A stretch of 64,000 nucleotides of DNA from an uncultured Porphyromonadaceae bacterium. Lineage in GTDB: Bacteria > Bacteroidota > Bacteroidia > Bacteroidales > Muribaculaceae. Within the stretch, counting starts at the first letter, position 1. Each line of letters begins with the position of its first letter. The translations under genes were made by a program, and so were the position numbers. The DNA is taken from NCBI GenBank assembly GCA_900541865.1, contig UQLO01000006.1, forward strand, positions 28,546-92,545. Direction: 5' to 3'. The notes beneath the pieces were generated by a model. It was not told the DNA's origin. It searched no databases and was given only the letters and a program-made list of their open reading frames with translations. Shown piece by piece: positions 57,692 to 64,000 of the stretch.

Positions 57692-58522
57692 TTACTTCTT
57701 CTTTCTTCTCTCGATGATGTACTTGCTGGAGTGCTTCTTGGGCGCACGAGTCTTCAGACCCTTGCTGTACAGACCCTTGCGGGAGCGCGGATGACCACCG
57801 GAAGCACGGCCCTCACCACCACCCATGGGGTGATCGACAGGGTTCATGACAACACCACGGTTGCGGGGGCGACGACCCAGCCAACGGCTGCGACCTGCCT
57901 TGCCGCTCTGTTCGAGGGAGTGTTCGCTGTTGCCGACGGTACCGATGGTGGCGCGGCATTCTGCCAGCACCTTGCGGGTTTCGCCGGAAGGTAATTTGAT
58001 AATAGCATAGTTGCCCTCGCGGGAAACGAGCTGGGCGAAAGTGCCGGCGCTGCGTGCCATGAAGGCACCCTGGCCGGGACGAAGTTCTATGCAGTGGATA
58101 ACGGTACCAACGGGAATTTTGCTCAGAGGCAGGGTGTTGCCTACTTCAGGAGCCGCTTCAGGGCCGCTCAGCAGAACGGCACCCACCTGAAGACCGTTGG
58201 GTGCGATGATGTAGGTCTTTACGCCGTCGGCGTAAGTCAGCAGAGCGATGCGGGCCGAACGGTTGGGATCGTACTCGATCGTCTTTACTGTTGCGGGAAT
58301 GCCGTCGCGATTTCTCTTAAAGTCTATGATGCGCAGTTTGCGCTTGTGGCCACCACCAAGGTATCGAGTGGTGAGGCGACCCTGGTTGTTGCGGCCACCA
58401 GAGGCGCGTTTGCCGACGGTAAGAGATTTTTCCGGTGTGGTAGCAGTGATTGTACCCTTGAACACACCGATGATTTTGTGACGCTGCCCAGGAGTTGTGG
58501 GCTTGAATTTTCTTACTGCCAT
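57692..58522 (-). CDS. rplB: 50S ribosomal protein L2
   Basis: Encodes 276 aa: AVRKFKPTTPGQRHKIIGVF, GGRNNQGRLTTRYLGGGHKR and the peptidyl-transferase-adjacent signature VVMNPVDHPMGGGEGRASGG with its conserved histidine. L2 is essential for subunit joining. It lies between rplW and rpsS. Confidence 0.98.
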   Translation of the reverse strand: MAVRKFKPTTPGQRHKIIGVFKGTITATTPEKSLTVGKRASGGRNNQGRLTTRYLGGGHKRKLRIIDFKRNRDGIPATVKTIEYDPNRSARIALLTYADGVKTYIIAPNGLQVGAVLLSGPEAAPEVGNTLPLSKIPVGTVIHCIELRPGQGAFMARSAGTFAQLVSREGNYAIIKLPSGETRKVLAECRATIGTVGNSEHSLEQSGKAGRSRWLGRRPRNRGVVMNPVDHPMGGGEGRASGGHPRSRKGLYSKGLKTRAPKKHSSKYIIERRKKK

Positions 58523-58529
58523 TATTTTA

Positions 58530-58820
58530 TCAGATGTTGCTGAAGAATTCTATGGTCTGGCCGTCGGCAACGGTAACGTATGCCTTCTTCCATTTGGCGG
58601 TTTTGCCTTTGAGGAGACCGCTCTTTGTCCAGCGGCTCTTGTTTTTGCCGCGCATCACTGCGGTGTTGACGCTAGTGACCTTCACACCGTACAGATCCTG
58701 CACCAGAGCTTTGATCTGGAACTTGTCAGCCTCCGGAGACACGCGGAAGGTATAGCAATTGCGCTTTTCGGAAAGCTTGGTCGCTCTTTCGGTGATGATT
58801 GGTTTGATAGATATTTCCAT
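58530..58820 (-). CDS. rplW: 50S ribosomal protein L23
   Basis: Encodes 96 aa: ISIKPIITERATKLSEKRNC, RVSPEADKFQIKALVQDLYG and VNTAVMRGKNKSRWTKSG. L23 is the main docking site for trigger factor and SRP at the tunnel exit. It is 7 nt before rplB. Confidence 0.97.
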   Translation of the reverse strand: MEISIKPIITERATKLSEKRNCYTFRVSPEADKFQIKALVQDLYGVKVTSVNTAVMRGKNKSRWTKSGLLKGKTAKWKKAYVTVADGQTIEFFSNI

Positions 58821-58832
58821 TTATCCGGAGAT

Positions 58833-59453
58833 TTAGAAGTTGTTGATGATCTCGAGGCTCTTCTCGGCCAGTACGAGAGCGTTGTTGTTGAGCACGGAGT
58901 ACGCGTTGAGGTCCGAAGCCAGGGCAAGCTTGGCATCGGGCACGTTTCGCATCGACAAATATACGTTATTGTTTGCTTCTGCCAAAACCAGAAGGACCTT
59001 TTTGCCGTCTACTTTAAGATTTTTAGCAAAATTTACGTATTCTTTAGTTTTCGGAGCTGCGAAATCCACGTTTTCCACCACGATGATCTGACCGGCCTCG
59101 GCCTTGATGGACAGAGCGGAGCGGCGGGCGAGCTGCTTGAGTTTGCGGTTGAGCTTGAAGCGGTAGTCGCGGGGACGGGGACCGAAAACACGGCCGCCGC
59201 CAACGAGAACGGGCGAGTTGATGTCGCCGATACGGCTGCCGCCGCCGCCTTTCTGCTTGTGGAGTTTGCGGGTGGAACCGCTTACTTCGGAGCGTTCCTT
59301 GCTCTTGTGGGTTCCCTGACGCTGGTTGGCAAGGTACTGCTTAACGTCGAGGTAAAGGGCGTGCTCACTGGGGACGATTGCGAATACCTCGTCGTTGAGG
59401 GTAACGCGACGGCCAGTGTCCTGGCCCTGCTGGTTGTATACTGCGAGTTCCAT
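58833..59453 (-). CDS. rplD: 50S ribosomal protein L4
   Basis: Encodes 206 aa: AVYNQQGQDTGRRVTLNDEV, KLHKQKGGGGSRIGDINSPV (tunnel loop) and GGGRVFGPRPRDYRFKLNRK. In E. coli L4 also represses the S10 operon. It starts 2 nt after rplC. Confidence 0.98.
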   Translation of the reverse strand: MELAVYNQQGQDTGRRVTLNDEVFAIVPSEHALYLDVKQYLANQRQGTHKSKERSEVSGSTRKLHKQKGGGGSRIGDINSPVLVGGGRVFGPRPRDYRFKLNRKLKQLARRSALSIKAEAGQIIVVENVDFAAPKTKEYVNFAKNLKVDGKKVLLVLAEANNNVYLSMRNVPDAKLALASDLNAYSVLNNNALVLAEKSLEIINNF

Positions 59454-59455
59454 TA

Positions 59456-60073
59456 TTACTTCTCGATTAAGACGATTGAACCTTTGGCACCGGGTATGGA
59501 GCCTTTGATCATGAGGAGGTTGTGTTCAGGTATTACCTTGATGACCTGGAGGTTCTGAACGGTAACGCGCTCGTTGCCCATCTGGCCGGCCATGCGCATT
59601 CCCTTGAACACTTTAGCGGGGTAGGAGCAGGCGCCCACCGAACCGGGGGCACGCAGACGGTTGTGCTGGCCGTGAGTGCTCTGACCAACGCCACCGAAAC
59701 CATGACGCTTTACAACGCCCTGGTAGCCTTTACCCTTGCTGGTACCGATCACATCGACGAAGTCGCTTTCGGCGAACAGGTCGACACCGATGGTGTCGCC
59801 GGGAGCGTAGCTGTCGGCAAACCCTTTGAACTCGGCCAAGTGGCGCTTGGGGGTCACACCGGCTGCTTTGAAGTGACCGAGTTCCGGCTTGGTGAGATGC
59901 TTTTCTTTCTCATCCTCGAAACCGATCTGGATAGCTTCATAGCCGTCCTTCTCAGCAGTTTTAACCTGGGTGACAACACAAGGACCTACTTCGATAACAG
60001 TGCACGGCACGTTGCGGCCGTCGGCACTGAAAACGGATGTCATTCCGATTTTCTTTCCAATTAATCCTGGCAT
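59456..60073 (-). CDS. rplC: 50S ribosomal protein L3
   Basis: Encodes 205 aa: MPGLIGKKIGMTSVFSADGR, GFGGVGQSTHGQHNRLRAPG and MAGQMGNERVTVQNLQVIKV. L3 starts 50S assembly and contacts the peptidyl-transferase centre. It follows rpsJ by 38 nt. Confidence 0.98.
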   Translation of the reverse strand: MPGLIGKKIGMTSVFSADGRNVPCTVIEVGPCVVTQVKTAEKDGYEAIQIGFEDEKEKHLTKPELGHFKAAGVTPKRHLAEFKGFADSYAPGDTIGVDLFAESDFVDVIGTSKGKGYQGVVKRHGFGGVGQSTHGQHNRLRAPGSVGACSYPAKVFKGMRMAGQMGNERVTVQNLQVIKVIPEHNLLMIKGSIPGAKGSIVLIEK

Positions 60074-60111
60074 TTCTTTGGTTGTTTGTTATGTTGTTTA
60101 TTAAGAAGTGC

Positions 60112-60417
60112 TTAGCACTTGATTTCTACTTCCACACCGCTGGGAAGTTCCAGTTTCATCAGCGCGTCCACGATTTTGGGAGTTGCGTTGTAGATGTCGA
60201 TCAGGCGCTTGTAGCAGCTGAGCTGGAACTGTTCGCGACTTTTCTTGTTTACGAAAGTCGAGCGGTTCACTGTGAAGATGCGCTTGTGGGTAGGCAGGGG
60301 GATGGGACCGCTGATGACCGCACCGATGCTCTTCACGGTCTTTACGATCTTCTCGGCGCTTTTGTCAACGAGGTTGTGGTCGTAAGACTTCAGTTTGATT
60401 CGGATTATGGGGTTCAT
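60112..60417 (-). CDS. rpsJ: 30S ribosomal protein S10
   Basis: Encodes 101 aa: IRIKLKSYDHNLVDKSAEKI, ISGPIPLPTHKRIFTVNRST and the C-terminal LMKLELPSGVEVEIKC. S10 is a 30S head protein and also, as NusE, an antitermination factor. It follows fusA by 19 nt with no tuf gene between them. Confidence 0.98.
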   Translation of the reverse strand: MNPIIRIKLKSYDHNLVDKSAEKIVKTVKSIGAVISGPIPLPTHKRIFTVNRSTFVNKKSREQFQLSCYKRLIDIYNATPKIVDALMKLELPSGVEVEIKC

Positions 60418-60436
60418 ATCGTGTTTTTGTTATTTT

Positions 60437-62563
60437 TTACTTGAGCAGGTCTACGCGGCCCTGGCATTCGGTGAGTACTTCCTTGGCGATGGAGTTGGAA
60501 ACCTCGGCATAGTGCGAGAAGCTCATCGTGGATGTTGCGCGGCCGGAAGTGATAGTGCGCAGTGCGGTTACGTAGCCGAACATTTCGGCAAGCGGAGCCT
60601 TGGCCTTTACGACGCGTGCACCCGAGCGAGAGCTTTCCATGCCCTCTACCTGGCCGCGGCGCTTGTTGAGGTCGGAGATAACGTCGCCCATGGATTCCTC
60701 CGGGGTAACGACCTCAATCTTCATGATAGGCTCCAGAAGCACGGGGCCGGCCTTTTCGCAGGCTTTCTTGAAGGCCTGGATAGCGCAGAGCTCGAACGAA
60801 AGCTGGTCGGAGTCGACCGGATGGAACGAACCGTCGATCACGGTCACCTTGAGCTGGTCTACGGGGTAGCCGGCAAGTACGCCGTTCTTCATAGCGTTGG
60901 TGAAGCCCTTCTGGATGGCGGGGATGAATTCCTTGGGAATATTGCCACCCTTAACCTCGTCTACGAACTCGAGGCTGCCCTCGAAGCCTTCGTCGACGGG
61001 TTCGACGCGAACGATGATGTCGGCGAACTTACCGCGACCACCGGTCTGCTTCTTGAATACCTCACGCAGCTCGCAGGAACGGGTGATGGCTTCCTTGTAG
61101 GTAACCTGCGGACGACCCTGGTTGCACTCTACCTTGAACTCGCGACGCAGACGGTCGATGATGATGTCCAGGTGAAGCTCGCCCATACCGGAGATTACGG
61201 TCTGACCGGTCTCCTCGTTGGTCTGTACGCGGAAGGTGGGGTCCTCCTCAGCAAGCTTCTGCAGGCCAACGCCGAGTTTGTCGAGGTCCTTCTGAGTCTT
61301 GGGCTCCACGGCGATACCGATAACGGGTTCGGGGAAGTCCATAGCCTCCAGCACGATGGGAGCATCCTCAGCGCACAGGGTGTCGCCGGTGCGGATATCC
61401 TTGAAGCCTACGCCTGCGCCGATATCGCCGCAGCCAATCTGCTCCTTGGCGTTCTGCTTGTTGGAGTGCATCTGGAAGAGGCGGGAGATACGCTCTTTCT
61501 TGCCCGAACGGCTGTTGAGAACGTAGGAGCCGGCGTTTACATCGCCGGAGTAAACGCGGAAGAAGCACAGACGGCCTACGTAGGGGTCGGTGGCAATCTT
61601 GAATGCCAGCGCGCACATAGGAGCGTCGGAGCTGGGTTCGCGCGAGATAACCTCGTCGGGATTGTCGATGGCGTGACCCTCTACGGCGCCGGCGTCAACC
61701 GGGCTGGGCAGATAGGCGCACACAGCGTCGAGCAGGCACTGAACACCCTTGTTCTTGAAGGACGAGCCGCAAATCATCGGCACCAGATCCATCGAAAGGG
61801 TGGCCTTGCGCAGAGCGCGCTTGATTTCGTCGACGGTGATGGTGGAGGGATCGTCGAAGTACTTGGCCATCAGGTCGTCGTCGTACTCGGCAATCTTCTC
61901 GAGCATCTTGTCGCGCCAGGACTCTGCCTCTTCCTGCAGGGAAGCGGGAACGTCTTCAACGGAGTAGTCGGCGCCCATGGTCTCGTCATGCCAGAAGATA
62001 GCCTTCATGGTGATGAGGTCCACAACGCCCTTGAAGGTCTCCTCGGCGCCGATAGGAATCTGGATGGGGCAGGGGTTTGCGCCCAGCACATCCTGGAGCT
62101 GGCGCACTACCTCGAAGAAGTTGGCGCCGGAGCGGTCCATTTTATTAACGTAGCCGATACGGGGAACGTTGTACTTGTCGGCCTGGCGCCAAACAGTCTC
62201 AGACTGGGGCTCCACACCGCCAACAGCGCAGAAAGCGGCTACGGCACCGTCGAGCACGCGAAGCGAACGTTCCACCTCAACGGTGAAGTCCACGTGTCCG
62301 GGGGTGTCAATAAGGTTGATTTTGAATTTCTCGTCGTTGTACTTCCAGAAAGTGGTGGTAGCGGCCGAGGTGATAGTGATACCACGCTCCTGCTCCTGCT
62401 CCATCCAGTCCATGGTAGCGGCGCCGTCGTGCACCTCGCCGATTTTGTGGGTCAGGCCGGTGTAGAAGAGAATACGCTCGCTGGTAGTGGTTTTGCCGGC
62501 ATCGATGTGGGCCATGATGCCGATGTTTCTGGTAAACTTGAGTTGTTCGTCGGATTTTGCCAT
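60437..62563 (-). CDS. fusA: Elongation factor G
   Basis: Encodes 708 aa. G motifs are complete: AHIDAGKTTTSERILFYTG, the RGITITSA switch I, DTPGHVDFTVEVERSLR and NKMDRSGA. Domains II to V follow, with ISGMGELHLDIIIDRLRREF in domain III-IV. It drives ribosomal translocation. Its place in the str operon marks it as the canonical EF-G rather than a Bacteroides EF-G2-type paralog. Confidence 0.98.
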   Translation of the reverse strand: MAKSDEQLKFTRNIGIMAHIDAGKTTTSERILFYTGLTHKIGEVHDGAATMDWMEQEQERGITITSAATTTFWKYNDEKFKINLIDTPGHVDFTVEVERSLRVLDGAVAAFCAVGGVEPQSETVWRQADKYNVPRIGYVNKMDRSGANFFEVVRQLQDVLGANPCPIQIPIGAEETFKGVVDLITMKAIFWHDETMGADYSVEDVPASLQEEAESWRDKMLEKIAEYDDDLMAKYFDDPSTITVDEIKRALRKATLSMDLVPMICGSSFKNKGVQCLLDAVCAYLPSPVDAGAVEGHAIDNPDEVISREPSSDAPMCALAFKIATDPYVGRLCFFRVYSGDVNAGSYVLNSRSGKKERISRLFQMHSNKQNAKEQIGCGDIGAGVGFKDIRTGDTLCAEDAPIVLEAMDFPEPVIGIAVEPKTQKDLDKLGVGLQKLAEEDPTFRVQTNEETGQTVISGMGELHLDIIIDRLRREFKVECNQGRPQVTYKEAITRSCELREVFKKQTGGRGKFADIIVRVEPVDEGFEGSLEFVDEVKGGNIPKEFIPAIQKGFTNAMKNGVLAGYPVDQLKVTVIDGSFHPVDSDQLSFELCAIQAFKKACEKAGPVLLEPIMKIEVVTPEESMGDVISDLNKRRGQVEGMESSRSGARVVKAKAPLAEMFGYVTALRTITSGRATSTMSFSHYAEVSNSIAKEVLTECQGRVDLLK

Positions 62564-62599
62564 TTTGAGTGTCTTAAGAGATATTCAACGAAAAACGGC

Positions 62600-63076
62600 T
62601 TAGAAGCGGAAGTGGGCGAAGGCGCGGTTGGCCTCGGCCATCTTGTGCATGTCTTCCTTGCGCTTGAACGCACCGCCCTGGAGGTTGAAAGCGTCGACGA
62701 TTTCAGCGGCGAGCTTGTCAGCCATGGTCTTGCCGCCGCGGCGACGTGCGTAGAGGATAAGGTTTTTCATTGATATTGACTCTTTGCGGTCCGCGCGGAT
62801 TTCGGTGGGGACCTGGAAGGTGGCACCACCCACACGGCGGGACTTCACCTCCACGGTAGGAGTAACGTTCTCCAGCGCCTTCTTCCAGATATCCAGAGCG
62901 CTGAGCTCTTCGTTGGGAAGTTTGGACTTCACAGTCTCCAGGGCGTTGTAGAAGATGGTGAATGCGGTGTTCTTCTTGCCATCGTACATCAGATGGTTTA
63001 CGAACTTGGTAACGCGGACATCACCGAAGACGGGATCCGGAAGGATCACTCTTTTTTTAGGCTTTGCCTTTCTCAT
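62600..63076 (-). CDS. rpsG: 30S ribosomal protein S7
   Basis: Encodes 158 aa: MRKAKPKKRVILPDPVFGDV at the start and RRRGGKTMADKLAAEIVDAF near the C-terminus. ATG at 63076 gives the usual S7 N-terminus; the in-frame extension upstream to 63175 is low-complexity and contains hairpins, so it was rejected. S7 starts 30S head assembly and in E. coli regulates the str operon. Confidence 0.97.
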   Translation of the reverse strand: MRKAKPKKRVILPDPVFGDVRVTKFVNHLMYDGKKNTAFTIFYNALETVKSKLPNEELSALDIWKKALENVTPTVEVKSRRVGGATFQVPTEIRADRKESISMKNLILYARRRGGKTMADKLAAEIVDAFNLQGGAFKRKEDMHKMAEANRAFAHFRF

Positions 63077-63123
63077 TGGTTGGGCTTGTTGTGTTTTTGA
63101 TTGCTTGGTTGCTTTGGCGCGGT

Positions 63124-63278
63124 AAGGCCCGTGGGCCTTCTTTTCTTCAGCCGGCCCTCCGGCCTGCTTACTCAACCTGAAACTTCTGCTGCAAGAAATG
63201 CAAAAACGGTTAAAACAATTTGTTTATTCCGGGTGCTTTAAGACTGCTTCACTGCAGTGGGCCGGACCATGCGGTCCG
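63124..63278 (-). promoter_or_regulatory. Hairpins in the rpsL-rpsG gap
   Basis: The 213-nt gap (63077-63289) is non-coding. On the minus strand CGGACC-GCAT-GGTCCG (63278-63263) lies 11 nt after the rpsL stop and AAGGCCC-AC-GGGCCTT (63139-63124) lies about 48 nt before rpsG. A smaller CCGG-rich pair is between them. They may act in S7 feedback, processing or partial termination. Confidence 0.45.
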
Positions 63279-63289
63279 CCGTGCTGCAA

Positions 63290-63679
63290 TTACTTCTTGG
63301 CTGCACCGGCCTTGGGACGCTTGGCGCCGTATTTGCTGCGACGCTGGGTGCGGTCCTTCACACCTGCGGTATCGAGTGTGCCGCGAACAATGTGGTAGCG
63401 TACACCGGGAAGGTCCTTCACACGACCGCCGCGCACCAGCACGATGCTGTGCTCCTGCAGGTTGTGGCCTTCGCCGGGGATATAGGAGTTAACCTCCTTA
63501 CCGTTGGTGAGGCGCACGCGAGCAACCTTGCGCATTGCCGAGTTAGGTTTCTTCGGGGTGGTGGTGTACACACGCACACATACGCCGCGACGCTGGGGGC
63601 ACGAGTCAAGGGCAGGGCTCTTGCTCTTGTCTTCCAGGGCCACGCGACCCTTACGTACTAATTGCTGAATAGTAGGCAT
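63290..63679 (-). CDS. rpsL: 30S ribosomal protein S12
   Basis: Encodes 129 aa: MPTIQQLVRKGRVALEDKSK, VYTTTPKKPNSAMRKVARVR and IPGEGHNLQEHSIVLVRGGR. The KPNSA and streptomycin-site region is intact. It is the first gene of the superoperon and controls decoding accuracy. Confidence 0.98.
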   Translation of the reverse strand: MPTIQQLVRKGRVALEDKSKSPALDSCPQRRGVCVRVYTTTPKKPNSAMRKVARVRLTNGKEVNSYIPGEGHNLQEHSIVLVRGGRVKDLPGVRYHIVRGTLDTAGVKDRTQRRSKYGAKRPKAGAAKK

Positions 63680-63850
63680 CTTAGTCTTTTTGGTTTATTA
63701 CTATTGTATCTTTTCTGTTCGTTTATATTCTTTTTTTGGCGCCGAAGGGGTATTTTCATCACACCCATATACACTCAAAACAACCGCCCACTGCTTTCAT
63801 ACTCAATGAGTTGGCAGCGGAACGGCGCTCGAGCGCTCTCTTCAACGCCG

Positions 63851-63955
63851 CAAAGTTAGCAATTAATTTTCTAATACACAAATCTTTTGCAAAATATTTT
63901 TTACCATCGGCCGGCCGCAACTTCGACGTAGGTTCAACTGGCAAGTGCAAAATTA
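63851..63955 (-). promoter_or_regulatory. Tandem promoters of the ribosomal superoperon
   Basis: Proximal promoter: TTTG (63882-63879), 20 nt, TAACTTTG (63858-63851), a full consensus match on the minus strand with a leader of about 165 nt. Distal box: TAATTTTG (63955-63948) without a clear upstream TTTG. The 63680-63850 leader has a GGCGCTCGAGCGCTC palindrome near 63825-63839 and no convincing gene; the distal end 63956-64000 shows nothing recognisable. Confidence 0.65.
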
Positions 63956-64000
63956 GCGATTTGTTTGAAGAACTCGTCTTTCGGAGTGGAAAAACCGAGT

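Noticed and set aside
60395..62773. 792-codon plus-strand frame opposite fusA
   Set aside because: Antisense to EF-G with all G motifs intact; long antisense frames are seen throughout this GC-rich window.
63077..63175. 33-residue N-terminal extension of S7
   Set aside because: Gln/Lys-rich low-complexity sequence covering a perfect hairpin; the ATG at 63076 gives the standard S7 length of 158.
63759..63800. 13-codon upstream open frame in the rpsL leader
   Set aside because: Too short to distinguish from chance, with no Arg/His run or other attenuator-peptide feature; kept only as a possibility in the leader finding.
1..64000. CRISPR arrays, tRNA/rRNA genes, insertion sequences or prophage
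   Set aside because: I looked for regular spacer repeats, cloverleaf-like sequences, transposase motifs and terminal inverted repeats and saw none that were convincing.

Overview
The window is a 64 kb piece of a GC-rich Bacteroidales genome, most like a Muribaculaceae-type gut commensal; the family assignment is an inference. Evidence includes start sites without clear Shine-Dalgarno sequences, promoters of the Bacteroidetes form TTTG-N19-21-TAnnTTTG, DUF6377-type regulators, glycine-lipid genes (glsA/glsB), secreted proteins with C-terminal domains resembling type IX secretion signals, and a str-S10-spc-alpha operon lacking tuf. I saw no tRNA, rRNA, CRISPR array or insertion sequence.

Layout. 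1-2262 (-): N-terminal half of a TamB/AsmA-like envelope protein cut by the window edge, divergent from 2513-8401 (+), a compact run of patatin lipase, GH13 amylase, prs, D-2-hydroxyacid dehydrogenase and FadL porin closed by a strong terminator. 8613-13106 (+): one very large secreted adhesin-like FN3 protein. 13322-22600 (+): topoisomerase IV subunit A followed by four envelope or periplasmic proteins, ending with a GH3/NagZ-serine hydrolase fusion. 22679-33160 (-): a pectin module. It encodes uxaC, exuT, uxaB and uxaA (galacturonate uptake and catabolism) and then two secreted enzymes, a PL11 rhamnogalacturonan lyase and a CE12-CE8 esterase fusion. A 7+7 bp inverted repeat lies upstream of the first gene and could be the operator.

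33362-36506 (-): glsA-glsB-purB, each pair overlapping, divergent from 36653-38463 (+), a small cluster with a degenerate SDR, a GNGPSL-motif protein and a two-helix membrane peptide. 38464-43235: a regulatory district with two paralogous membrane-bound DUF6377-type HTH proteins, a Crp/Fnr regulator, and three probable non-coding RNAs that share a sequence block and a GUGA-loop 3' hairpin. This RNA family is the most interesting unexplained signal here. 43232-45151 (-): mutL.

45283-63679 (-): the complete ribosomal superoperon from rpsL to rplQ, including fusA, secY, map, infA and rpoA. Most genes are tightly packed. The exceptions, 140-290 nt gaps before rpsG, rpsH and rpsD, contain strong inverted repeats and may be ribosomal-protein autoregulatory leaders; the rpsK-rpsD gap is the best structured. 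Many long antisense open frames exist in this GC-rich DNA and were judged to be shadows.
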